This document shows positions 6,856-13,707 of a stretch of DNA of 16,653 bases, one piece after another. The position numbers were made by a program, and so were the translations under genes. The notes beneath the pieces were generated by a model that saw only the letters and a list, made by a program, of their open reading frames with translations, was not told the DNA's origin and ran no database searches. The first letter of the stretch is position 1, and each line of letters opens with the position of its first letter. This DNA comes from Spirochaetota bacterium (lineage in GTDB: Bacteria > Spirochaetota > Spirochaetia > Treponematales > Breznakiellaceae): positions 1 through 16,653 of the forward strand of contig JAEXTK010000185.1 in assembly GCA_023406985.1 (NCBI GenBank). The letters run 5' to 3'.

Positions 6856-6883
6856 TTGAGCTGCCCATAATGCGGATTCGGGC
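6835..6883. repeat. 11-bp direct repeat in the divergent promoter region
   Basis: CGGATTCGGGC occurs exactly at 6835-6845 and again at 6873-6883, 38 bases apart start to start, within a 112-base divergent gap. The first copy fills the spacer of the minus-strand promoter. The second is where a -35 box for glmS would be expected. The placement is that of a regulator-binding site for both genes. Confidence 0.6.
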
Positions 6884-6896
6884 GGGCCGAGGTCGA

Positions 6897-6904
6897 TATA
6901 GTAT
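6897..6904 (+). promoter_or_regulatory. Possible -10 region of glmS
   Basis: TATAGTAT offers two overlapping -10 hexamers, TATAGT (6897-6902) and TAGTAT (6899-6904). No convincing -35 box is found at 16-18 bases upstream; that position is occupied by the second copy of the 11-base repeat, which would suit an activator-dependent promoter. The leader would be about 22-30 bases. Confidence 0.35.
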
Positions 6905-6932
6905 CCGTGGCTTTTATGGAGGGCCTCAAAAA

Positions 6933-8756
6933 ATGTGCGGAATAGTTGGGTACTGCGGTCCGAAGCGAGCGACGGGAATCCTGCTCGACGGCCTCAAGCG
7001 GCTGGAATATCGGGGGTACGATTCGGCCGGCATCGCGGTCCAGAACCAGGGCGCGCTCGAAGTGGCCAAGCGGACCGGCAAGATCCACGACCTCAAGGCG
7101 GTGGTTCCCTCGACCATGACGGGTTCCTGCGGCATCGGGCATACCCGGTGGGCGACCCACGGCGGCGTGACCGACGCGAACGCGCATCCCCATACCGATT
7201 CATCGGGCAAGATCGCGGTGGTCCACAACGGGATCGTGGAGAACTACACGCAATTGAAGGCCCGCCTGGAGGCCGAGGGCGTCGTCTTCCGGAGCGAGAC
7301 CGACAGCGAGGTGATCGCCCACCTCATCGCCTACCACTACGAGGGCGACTTGGAGAAGGCCGTGCGGTCGGCGCTGCGCCAACTCAAGGGCACCTACGGC
7401 ATCGCCGCCGTCCACGCGGACGAGCCGGACCGGATCGTCGGCGCGCGCTACGGCTCGCCGCTCGTCGTCGGCGTCGGAGACGGCGAGATGCTCCTCGCCT
7501 CGGACGTGACGGCCATGATCGCCCACACGAAGCAGGTCGTCTACATGGAGGACGGGGAGCTCGTTTCGATCACCCCCGACGGCTTCGTCATGACGGACCT
7601 CCAGGACAAGAAAGTCTCCCGTAAGGTGGACGAGGTCACCTGGGATATCGAATCGATCGAGAAGGAAGGCTTCTCCTGCTTTATGGAGAAGGAGATCTTC
7701 GAGCAGCCGGAATCCATCGCGCGCACCCTAAGCGGCCGGCTGGATCCGGAATACGCGACGGGCAAGCTCGGCGGCCTCAACATGACGAGCCGCGAACTCC
7801 TCGGCGTCAAGCGGGTGAAGATCGTCGCCGCGGGCACGAGCTGGCATTCGGGCCTGGTCGGCGCCTACCTCATCGAATCCATCGCACGCATACCCGCGAG
7901 CGCCGAACTCTCCAGCGAGCTGCGCTACCGGAATTCGGTCGTGGAACCGGACACGATCTACTTCGCGGTCACCCAATCCGGCGAGACCGCCGACACCCTC
8001 TACGCCATGCGTGAACTCAAGCGCAAGGGCGCCCGCGTGCTCGGCATCTGCAACGTGGTCGGTTCCACCATCGCCCGCGAATCGGACGGCGGGGTCTACA
8101 CCCACGCGGGCCCGGAGATCGCGGTGGCCTCCACCAAGGCTTTCACGAGCCAGCTCGCGGTCTTCTACGCCTTCGCCCTCATGATGGCCCGCATGCGCGA
8201 CATGTCGGTCTCCTCGGGCCAGCGGTTCGTGAAGGGCCTCCAGTCCGTGCCGGAGGCGGTCCGGGAGGTCCTCAAGCAGCGCGACCGCATCCAGGCCATC
8301 GCCAAGAAGTATTACCGCGCGCGCGACTTCCTCTTCCTCGGCCGCGGCCTGGAATATCCGGTGGCGTTGGAAGGGGCGCTCAAGCTCAAGGAGATCTCCT
8401 ACATCCACGCGGAAGGCTATTCCGCCGGCGAGATCAAGCACGGCCCCATCGCCCTCATCAACGAGGAGACGCCGAGCGTCTTCCTGGTCCCCGATGACGC
8501 CCTGCGCGAGAAGGTCCTCTCCAACATGAAGGAGATCAAGGCGCGCAAGGGGCCGGTCATCGCGTTCTGTACGGAGGGCGACACCGAGGTGGCGGAGTTG
8601 GCCGACGAGGCCGTCTTCATCCCCAAGATCGACGAGCTCTTCCATCCCTTCCTGCTCATCCCGCCGCTCCAGCTGTTCGCCTATTTCTGCGCCTTGGAGC
8701 TCGGCCGGGACGTGGACCAGCCCCGGAATCTCGCCAAGAGCGTGACGGTGGAGTGA
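6933..8756 (+). CDS. glmS: Glutamine-fructose-6-phosphate aminotransferase (isomerizing)
   Basis: A 607-residue GlmS (E. coli 609). It makes glucosamine-6-phosphate from fructose-6-phosphate and glutamine, the first committed step to UDP-GlcNAc for peptidoglycan and other envelope glycans. The N-terminal nucleophile domain begins MCGIVGYCG, and Cys2 becomes the catalytic Cys1 after Met removal. YRGYDSAGIA (26-35), HTRWATHG (70-77) and VVHNGIVENY (96-105) complete the glutaminase site. Two SIS sugar-isomerase domains follow: GTSWHSG (301-307) and TQSGETADT (347-355) in the first; KAFTSQL (402-408), then LEGALKLKEISYIHAEGYS (479-497) and the C-terminal PRNLAKSVTVE tail in the second. The start is set by GGAGGG (6918-6923), 9 bases upstream, and by the required Met-Cys end; upstream in-frame residues (from 6870) are discarded. 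The leader is far too short for a glmS ribozyme. Confidence 0.98.
   Translation: MCGIVGYCGPKRATGILLDGLKRLEYRGYDSAGIAVQNQGALEVAKRTGKIHDLKAVVPSTMTGSCGIGHTRWATHGGVTDANAHPHTDSSGKIAVVHNGIVENYTQLKARLEAEGVVFRSETDSEVIAHLIAYHYEGDLEKAVRSALRQLKGTYGIAAVHADEPDRIVGARYGSPLVVGVGDGEMLLASDVTAMIAHTKQVVYMEDGELVSITPDGFVMTDLQDKKVSRKVDEVTWDIESIEKEGFSCFMEKEIFEQPESIARTLSGRLDPEYATGKLGGLNMTSRELLGVKRVKIVAAGTSWHSGLVGAYLIESIARIPASAELSSELRYRNSVVEPDTIYFAVTQSGETADTLYAMRELKRKGARVLGICNVVGSTIARESDGGVYTHAGPEIAVASTKAFTSQLAVFYAFALMMARMRDMSVSSGQRFVKGLQSVPEAVREVLKQRDRIQAIAKKYYRARDFLFLGRGLEYPVALEGALKLKEISYIHAEGYSAGEIKHGPIALINEETPSVFLVPDDALREKVLSNMKEIKARKGPVIAFCTEGDTEVAELADEAVFIPKIDELFHPFLLIPPLQLFAYFCALELGRDVDQPRNLAKSVTVE
8750..8753 (+). 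promoter_or_regulatory. Ribosome-binding site that decides the start at 8762
   Basis: GGAG inside the last codons of glmS lies 8 bases before ATG 8762. The alternative in-frame GTG at 8753 would have this site overlapping it and is therefore unlikely. Confidence 0.55.
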
Positions 8757-8761
8757 ACGGG

Positions 8762-9274
8762 ATGCGCGCGCTCGGGGGAAGGCGCATCGTCGCTATGGCC
8801 GCGTGCCTTCTCCTCGGTCTCTGCGCCGCCGGGGCGGCCCCCGCCGCTCCGGAGTGGGCGATCCTGGTCCGGGGAGTCCAGCCGGTCAAAGGAATCCCCG
8901 GCTTCGGGGCCAACGCGATTCCGGCGCTCTACGGCGAATACCGCCTGGCCTCCCTCGCCGAGCCGGTGGCGGTCTGGGCGACGCGGGAAGGCCTCTACTT
9001 CGATCCCCGCATCTGGAAAGGCCGCCGCGCGGGCGGCCTCGCGGTGCGGGAGCGGAGTGCGGGGACGGAGGCCGCGTTCCCCGTCCCCCGGACGCTGGTC
9101 GCCGCGGAGAGCGCCGCGGATTGGACCGTGGTGGCGGCGTTCCCCGGCGATACGGCGGGAAACGCGGAAGTCGACCGGTTCATGCGCGCGTTCGCGGAAC
9201 GCTTCGCCCGGTTCGCCCTCGCCGCCAAGCTGCCGACCGACGTTTCCTTTCCGGCCGTGCTCGACGGCCGGTGA
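8762..9274 (+). CDS. Small exported protein of unknown function
   Basis: A 170-residue protein that starts 5 bases after the glmS stop, so it is probably co-transcribed with glmS. The N-terminus has a typical signal peptide: basic GGRR at 5-8, a hydrophobic core (IVAMAACLLLGLCAAGAA), then APAAPEW with likely signal peptidase I cleavage near residues 26-30. Cys21 is preceded by Leu, so it is a poor lipobox. The mature part (about 140 residues) has a strand-rich start (EWAILVRGVQPVKG), a conserved-looking PALYGEYRLASL, and an amphipathic Arg/Phe/Ala helix near 137-155 (DRFMRAFAERFARFALAAK). I do not recognise the family. The link to glmS might suggest an envelope role, but adjacency alone is weak evidence. 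An in-frame GTG at 8753 would add three residues; ATG 8762 has the better ribosome-binding site. Confidence 0.75.
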   Translation: MRALGGRRIVAMAACLLLGLCAAGAAPAAPEWAILVRGVQPVKGIPGFGANAIPALYGEYRLASLAEPVAVWATREGLYFDPRIWKGRRAGGLAVRERSAGTEAAFPVPRTLVAAESAADWTVVAAFPGDTAGNAEVDRFMRAFAERFARFALAAKLPTDVSFPAVLDGR

Positions 9275-9278
9275 GCGG

Positions 9279-10265
9279 CTACTTGTTCCGCCCTTCGGCG
9301 CCCATCGACCCCTCGCTCAGGCCGTACCGCTCCTCGGCGTGGTTCGCGGCGGAACCCTCCGGTTCCACGTGCACGACGATATCGTAGACGTTCTCTATCC
9401 GCGCCTTGATGGCCGCCTCCACGGCCGCCGCGATGTCGTGGGCGGCGGCTACGGAGAGCGTCGGTTTCACCTCTATGTCCAGATCGATGTCCCAGGCTCC
9501 GGCGATGCGCCGCATCCGCGCCCGGTGCGGGTTGCCCGCGCCGTCCACCGAGCGGACCGCCTCAAAGACCGCGGCGTAGGTGCCGGTATCGGAACTGCCG
9601 TCCATGAGCTCCAAATTCGCTTCCAGGAAGACGCCGACGGCGGTCTTCAGGACCCAGGCGCCCACCAAGAGGGCGATCACCGCGTCGGCGGCGGGTATGT
9701 CCAGGCCGATGGTGAGGATGAGGCCGAGGAGGACGCCCACGGAGGTGACCACGTCGCCCCGCATGTTCTTGCCGTTGGCGATCAGCATCGCCGAACCCGC
9801 CCGCTTCCCGAAGAGGTACTGGCTCCACGCGAGGCCGAGTTTCCCCAGGATGGACACGATCGTGATCACGAGGGCCGCCGGGTCGGGAGTCGCGGTCTTC
9901 TCGCCGGATAGGAGCGCGGCGGCGGCTTGGAGGATGAGCTGGCCGCCCGCGAAGAAGAGGAGGAAGGCGAGGATGGTCGTGGCCACCGTCTCGGCGCGGC
10001 CGTGGCCCCAGGGATGGTCCGCGTCGGCCGGTCGGGCGATGATGAGCGCCACGAAGAGCGACATGACGGCCACCACGACGTCCGCCGAAGAGTCGATGCC
10101 GTCGCCGACGACCGCGAGGCTGCCGGCGAACAGTCCGACGGAGATCTTCAGGACCGCGAGGACGGCGTTGCCGACGAGCGCCGTGATGGAGGCCGTCTTA
10201 ATGATGCGCGCGCGGGCATCCGGATCCGCTACCGTTTCGGTTTTCATGGAAAGTTCAGTATTCAT
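9279..10265 (-). CDS. Cation diffusion facilitator (CDF) family metal exporter
   Basis: A 328-residue inner-membrane CDF transporter that would exchange a divalent metal for protons. Hydrophobic helices lie at about 24-46, 50-77, 94-118, 129-150, 172-187 and 190-212, followed by a cytoplasmic domain at 225-305 and a polar tail. The transport site in helix 2 is DSSAD (Asp58, Asp62), as in FieF-type proteins rather than the HxxxD of Zn exporters. In helix 5 it is NMRGD (Asn167, Asp171), where FieF has His. DHPWGHGRAE (83-92) is the family loop. The resulting D-D-N-D site suggests Fe(II), Mn(II) or another non-zinc metal, but specificity is not provable here. The first ATG (10265) overlaps a candidate -10 box; ATG 10247 (Met7) may be the true, leaderless start, and conserved sequence begins after it. 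Converges on the exported-protein gene with a 4-base gap. Confidence 0.9.
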   Translation of the reverse strand: MNTELSMKTETVADPDARARIIKTASITALVGNAVLAVLKISVGLFAGSLAVVGDGIDSSADVVVAVMSLFVALIIARPADADHPWGHGRAETVATTILAFLLFFAGGQLILQAAAALLSGEKTATPDPAALVITIVSILGKLGLAWSQYLFGKRAGSAMLIANGKNMRGDVVTSVGVLLGLILTIGLDIPAADAVIALLVGAWVLKTAVGVFLEANLELMDGSSDTGTYAAVFEAVRSVDGAGNPHRARMRRIAGAWDIDLDIEVKPTLSVAAAHDIAAAVEAAIKARIENVYDIVVHVEPEGSAANHAEERYGLSEGSMGAEGRNK

Positions 10266-10285
10266 CGCGGCGCGGGTTAAGGCAA
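10257..10285 (-). promoter_or_regulatory. Candidate promoter of the CDF gene
   Basis: Minus strand TTGCCT (10280-10285), a 17-base spacer and AATACT (10257-10262). The -10 box overlaps the first possible codons and lies 9 bases before an in-frame ATG at 10247, the same spacing as at marC. No Shine-Dalgarno sequence precedes either ATG. Confidence 0.4.
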
Positions 10286-10293
10286 GGTAACAA

Positions 10294-10890
10294 TTAGGAG
10301 AAGAAGAAGACTTTCTCGCCCCCGGCTTCGTGGTCGGCGATCTCCTTTTCCCAGTAGCCGCGTTCCTTCTTTTCCACTTTTTCCGTGGCTCCCTTCACGA
10401 TGTACTTGCGATACACGGCGTAGGTGTCGGTGCGGAACCGGATGACTCGACCTTGCGGGCCTCCCAGGTCCTCGGCCTCCAGGGGAATACCCTCGGTCTT
10501 GAGGAATTCCCGGATGAAGCGCTCGTTGACTTCGCCCACGCAGAGGAAGTTGTCGGTGGAGACGTCCTCGAAGACGGCGCCCCCGCCGAAGGCTTTCGCC
10601 CGGATGCGCTTCTTATCCGCGCCGAGGCGGTACATGTCGTTGATGAGCAATTCCATGGCGTGCACGCCGTAGCGGCCCGCGTCGGTGATGTTGAGGGGCA
10701 TGTTCTTGGCGTACCGGCGGTTCGCGAGCAGGAAGTGGTTCATGCCCGCGACGCGCGCCACCGGATCGTAGAGGCAGGCCGCCACGCAGGAGCCCAAGAG
10801 CGTGGAGATAAGCTCGTTGCCGCCGGTCGCGTAATGATCCCCCGGGTGGATGACGACGCGCCGCAAGTTCGCCGGAATTTGCATGCTCAT
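10294..10890 (-). CDS. cheD: Chemoreceptor glutamine deamidase CheD
   Basis: A 198-residue CheD, which deamidates specific Gln residues of methyl-accepting chemotaxis receptors and in many bacteria also works with CheC to tune adaptation. The catalytic triad matches the Thermotoga enzyme in order and spacing: Cys35 in LLGSCVAACLYD, His52 in GMNHFLL (17 residues later, as in T. maritima), and Thr30 or its neighbour just before the LLGSC loop. AFGGGAVF (99-106) and VGEVNERFI are further family motifs. The protein is about 35 residues longer than the T. maritima enzyme, with a charged C-terminal part ending GGEKVFFFS. No other chemotaxis gene is in the window. ATG 10890 is the longest start. ATG 10884 lies 9 bases after a TAAAAT box and may be used instead. 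The CDF gene follows after 28 bases. Confidence 0.95.
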   Translation of the reverse strand: MSMQIPANLRRVVIHPGDHYATGGNELISTLLGSCVAACLYDPVARVAGMNHFLLANRRYAKNMPLNITDAGRYGVHAMELLINDMYRLGADKKRIRAKAFGGGAVFEDVSTDNFLCVGEVNERFIREFLKTEGIPLEAEDLGGPQGRVIRFRTDTYAVYRKYIVKGATEKVEKKERGYWEKEIADHEAGGEKVFFFS

Positions 10891-10893
10891 CCC

Positions 10894-10922
10894 ATTTTAA
10901 TCCGGCGCCCGCACCGTTACAA
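10894..10922 (-). promoter_or_regulatory. Promoter of cheD, probably leaderless
   Basis: Minus strand TTGTAA (10917-10922), 17-base spacer, TAAAAT (10894-10899), all inside the 40-base gap after the symporter gene. The -10 box ends 3 bases before ATG 10890 and 9 bases before in-frame ATG 10884, so the second ATG is the plausible start of a leaderless or nearly leaderless message. GGGATGA before ATG 10884 is at best a weak ribosome-binding site. Confidence 0.55.
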
Positions 10923-10930
10923 GGCGCCGC

Positions 10931-12286
10931 CTATTCCGCCGCCCGATCGGCGCTCTTCCCGTGCTCCGCCATGAGCGCGGTGTAGGCCTTCTCGTCCAGC
11001 GGATAGAACTGGATGAGGACGATGGCGACGATGAGGACGACCACGGGGATGGGGCCCACGAGGAGGCGAATCGCGTTCTTGGCGCTCTCGCTTTGGACCG
11101 CGCCCGCCGCGTAGCCGCCCCAGGACAGGATGGCGCCGGAGAAGAAGATGGCGAGGGCCTGGCCGCTCTTGGAGGTGAAGGTCCACATGCCGTAGAAGGC
11201 TCCTTCCTTGCGCTTGCCGGTATGGACGGCGTCGTACTCGATGGTGTCGGGGACCATGGCCCAGGGCGCCACGTACCCGAAGCCGATCCCGATGCCCGCG
11301 TAGATCATCATGGCCAGGAAGAAAGCGGGGCCGAGCGTATGCCCGAGCGCGTAGATCGCCGCGCAGGCCGAGGCGATGACCGCGAAGGAGATCTGGTAGG
11401 TGCGCTTCTTGCCGATCTTCTTGGACACGAGGACGGAGACGGGAATGCAGACCATGGCCACGACGAGGAGGAGCACCATGGCGAGGGTGGTGAGGCCCTC
11501 GTCCATGTAGATGTATTTCGTATAGTACACGAGGATGCCCTGGAGGAACTGGAGGCCGATCAGGTTGACCGCGTACGTGAGCAGTACGATCACGTAGGGT
11601 TTGTTCTTGAAGACCACGAGGAAGGTCTCGAAGAAGCCTTCCTTGGGGATCTCGGTGTTGGAGTGGTCCTTCTCGCGGACCGAGGCGAAGGTGGCCAGGG
11701 CGGTGGCGGCCATGAGCGTGCCCAGGATGAGGCCCATGGCGGAGAAGCCCGCGCTCTTGTCGCGGAAGAGGCCGACGATGGGCTGGACGGCCGCGGCGCC
11801 GAGGATGGTCCCGACCACCGCGAAGCCGAAGCGGAAGCCGTTGAGGCTCGTCCGCTCGTGGTAATCGTCGGTGAGTTCGGGCGTGAGCGAGGAGTAGGGG
11901 ACGTTGATGACCGTGTAGGCGGTATTGAGCATCATGAGCGCGAAGGTAGCCCAGACCGTAAGGAGGATGGGATTCGCGATGTGCGGGTTGGTGAAGAAGA
12001 ACCACATGGAGAAGAGGAGCGGGATCGAACCGTACAGCAGGTAGGGCCTGCGGCGGCCCCAGCGGGTCCGCGTGCGGTCGGAGATGAAGCCCATCATGGG
12101 GTCGGTGACCGCGTCCCAGATCTTGCCGATCATGATGGCCGTGCCCGCGAGCGCCGCGCCGAGCCCCACGACGTCGGTGAGGTAGTTGAGGCTCCAGAAA
12201 CCGAGGGCCGTGAAGAAGAGGTTGCCTCCGAGGTCGCAGATACCGAAGCCCAGTTTCGTGCGAATGGGCAGTTTAGCGTTCGCCAT
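10931..12286 (-). CDS. GPH-family (MelB-type) cation symporter
   Basis: A 451-residue major facilitator of the glycoside-pentoside-hexuronide:cation symporter family, with twelve predicted membrane helices. The diagnostic WDAVTDP is at 57-63; Asp58 and Asp62 align with the MelB cation-site residues Asp55 and Asp59. Asp18 aligns with MelB Asp19. The loop RTRTRWGRRRPYLL (71-84), PYSSLTPELTDDYHERT (130-146) and the GAFYGMWTFTSKSGQA stretch are typical of the family. The position of MelB Asp124, important for galactoside binding, is Asn128 here, so a melibiose-like substrate is unlikely. The family also includes the lysophospholipid carrier MFSD2A. The start at 12286 is supported by AAGGAG (12294-12299). 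It overlaps the upstream acyltransferase gene by 14 bases, so the two are co-expressed. The substrate is unknown; sugar or lysolipid are both possible. Confidence 0.9.
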   Translation of the reverse strand: MANAKLPIRTKLGFGICDLGGNLFFTALGFWSLNYLTDVVGLGAALAGTAIMIGKIWDAVTDPMMGFISDRTRTRWGRRRPYLLYGSIPLLFSMWFFFTNPHIANPILLTVWATFALMMLNTAYTVINVPYSSLTPELTDDYHERTSLNGFRFGFAVVGTILGAAAVQPIVGLFRDKSAGFSAMGLILGTLMAATALATFASVREKDHSNTEIPKEGFFETFLVVFKNKPYVIVLLTYAVNLIGLQFLQGILVYYTKYIYMDEGLTTLAMVLLLVVAMVCIPVSVLVSKKIGKKRTYQISFAVIASACAAIYALGHTLGPAFFLAMMIYAGIGIGFGYVAPWAMVPDTIEYDAVHTGKRKEGAFYGMWTFTSKSGQALAIFFSGAILSWGGYAAGAVQSESAKNAIRLLVGPIPVVVLIVAIVLIQFYPLDEKAYTALMAEHGKSADRAAE

Positions 12287-13646
12287 CGACGTACTCCTTG
12301 CGAAAAAGATCGATGCAATCCAGATACCGCGATTCCAGCGCGTCCGTCGCCGCGTCGAGCGCGGCCTTGCGTCCGCCGCGGTAGTCTCCGAGGCGCTCCC
12401 GCAGTTCCAGCGGCTCGCCGACTACGATGACCGCGTCCGCCCGCGCGCTCGTGATCCGATCCGTGATGTTGCCCCCGCGGAGGCGGGACGTCAAGTCCAC
12501 GTAGTTGACGGCGCGCTCCAAGAGCAGGTCGAGGGGCTCGTCGTCCGTGAGGGCATCGAAGTCCAGGTAGGAGCCGATGTCCGCGAGCTCCATGTGCCGC
12601 ATGGCGTACCAGGCCTCGCCGGCGCCGCGGTCCGCGAGCGCGCGGAAGAGGGGCGAGCGCGCCGGACCCTGTCCCCGCGACCCGAGGTCGTCCCGGTAGA
12701 TCCGGTCCCAGCCCGCTTGCCGGATGCGGTAGAGCCGCCGCGGCAGGTCCCCGTCCGGAGGCAGGGCGAGGGCGCCTTCTCCCGCGGCGAGGGCCGCTTC
12801 CACCACCGCTTCCCAGCGCCCGTTGAGGCCGCCGGCCCGCTCTCCGCGGGGGAGCCGGCCGAGCCCTTCGTAGAATTCCTCGGCGTGGGCGACGATGGCC
12901 GCGGCGACCGCGCGGAGCCGTTCGTGGGGCCCCGCGCCTCCTCTGCGGACGATCCCGCATTCGCGTTCCAACCGGTCTATGGCGTCGGCGAGGGCCCGCG
13001 CGGCGTCCTTCCCGTAGCGCATATGCACCGAGAGGGGCAGGACCGTGACCCGCTCGGGCCGCCCGGCGGTCTCCAAGTCCTCCGCGCAACGGAAGGCGAG
13101 CGAGGCGAAGCCGCGCTCCAGGCGCGGCACCGTGGAGCTCGAGTAGGAAACCTGGCCCTCGGGGGCGAGGGCCAGGGGGAACGCGCCGGAGCGCAGATGG
13201 AGGCGGATGCGTTCCATGCCGGCCGCGTCCATCTTGACGTGATGGATCGGCAGCGCCCCCGCGCGGGGCAGGACCCAGCGTACGAGCGGACCGCTCCAGA
13301 GCGCGACCTCGTGGCCGTGGATGAAGTGGGCGTGGAGCGGCCGCGGGAGCGGCCGGCCCGCGGAGCGGGCCGCCGCGGGGATGGCGCGGGCTATCGCGGC
13401 GGCCAGGACCTGGGGTTCGTGGCCGTAGGGATGGCGGAACGCGAAGATGAGCCTGCTGCGGCCCTCCTGGAAGTCCCGGGCGGCCTCCACCGCGACGGAG
13501 GCGCGGAGGAGGCGTATCGCGCGTATCTTGAACGCCAGGCGGAGGTAAAGCGGCGACAGCGATCGGTAGGCGGTCAGCAGTGCGCCGCTCACCCGCGGGC
13601 TTTCGAGCTCCACGGGAGCGCGCGCGCGGAGTATGGGTCGCGGCAT
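12273..13646 (-). CDS. PlsC-like (1-acylglycerol-3-phosphate) acyltransferase family protein
   Basis: A 457-residue protein with a glycerolipid acyltransferase domain in its N-terminal half. Motif I is HPYGHE (72-77), an H-x4-E form instead of the usual H-x4-D. Motif II may be GALPIHHVKM (130-139). Motif III is LAPEGQVS (160-167), equivalent to the PEGTRS phosphate-binding loop, with Glu163 and Gly164 kept. Typical PlsC proteins are about 240 residues; here an extra domain of about 250 residues (about 210-457), helical and rich in Arg and Ala, follows and is not recognised. The protein has no clear signal peptide; residues 23-50 may lie on the membrane. The predicted role is transfer of an acyl chain to a lysophospholipid or related acceptor at the inner membrane. 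AAGGAG (13652-13657) supports the start. It is the first gene of a pair with the GPH symporter, under its own promoter. Confidence 0.8.
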   Translation of the reverse strand: MPRPILRARAPVELESPRVSGALLTAYRSLSPLYLRLAFKIRAIRLLRASVAVEAARDFQEGRSRLIFAFRHPYGHEPQVLAAAIARAIPAAARSAGRPLPRPLHAHFIHGHEVALWSGPLVRWVLPRAGALPIHHVKMDAAGMERIRLHLRSGAFPLALAPEGQVSYSSSTVPRLERGFASLAFRCAEDLETAGRPERVTVLPLSVHMRYGKDAARALADAIDRLERECGIVRRGGAGPHERLRAVAAAIVAHAEEFYEGLGRLPRGERAGGLNGRWEAVVEAALAAGEGALALPPDGDLPRRLYRIRQAGWDRIYRDDLGSRGQGPARSPLFRALADRGAGEAWYAMRHMELADIGSYLDFDALTDDEPLDLLLERAVNYVDLTSRLRGGNITDRITSARADAVIVVGEPLELRERLGDYRGGRKAALDAATDALESRYLDCIDLFRKEYVDGER

Positions 13647-13667
13647 CGACGCTCCTTACGCCGCTTC

Positions 13668-13696
13668 AGTTTAGGCGAGGAACGCCGATCGCGCAA
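13668..13696 (-). promoter_or_regulatory. Promoter of the acyltransferase-symporter pair
   Basis: Minus strand TTGCGC (13691-13696), 17-base spacer, TAAACT (13668-13673), in the 61-base gap after the DJ-1 gene. Transcription would start near 13661, leaving a short leader with AAGGAG. The small dyad CGGT-T-ACCG (13697-13705) lies immediately upstream of the -35 box. Confidence 0.55.
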
Positions 13697-13707
13697 CGGT
13701 TACCGCT

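Noticed and set aside
6821..6932. glmS ribozyme or other riboswitch upstream of glmS
   Set aside because: The likely leader is only about 22-30 bases and the whole gap is 112 bases, occupied by two promoters and repeats. No ribozyme-like core is seen.
10961..12430. 489-codon plus-strand frame opposite the symporter
   Set aside because: Its Asp/Glu/Gly/His-rich composition is the expected antisense of a membrane protein gene; no domain is visible.
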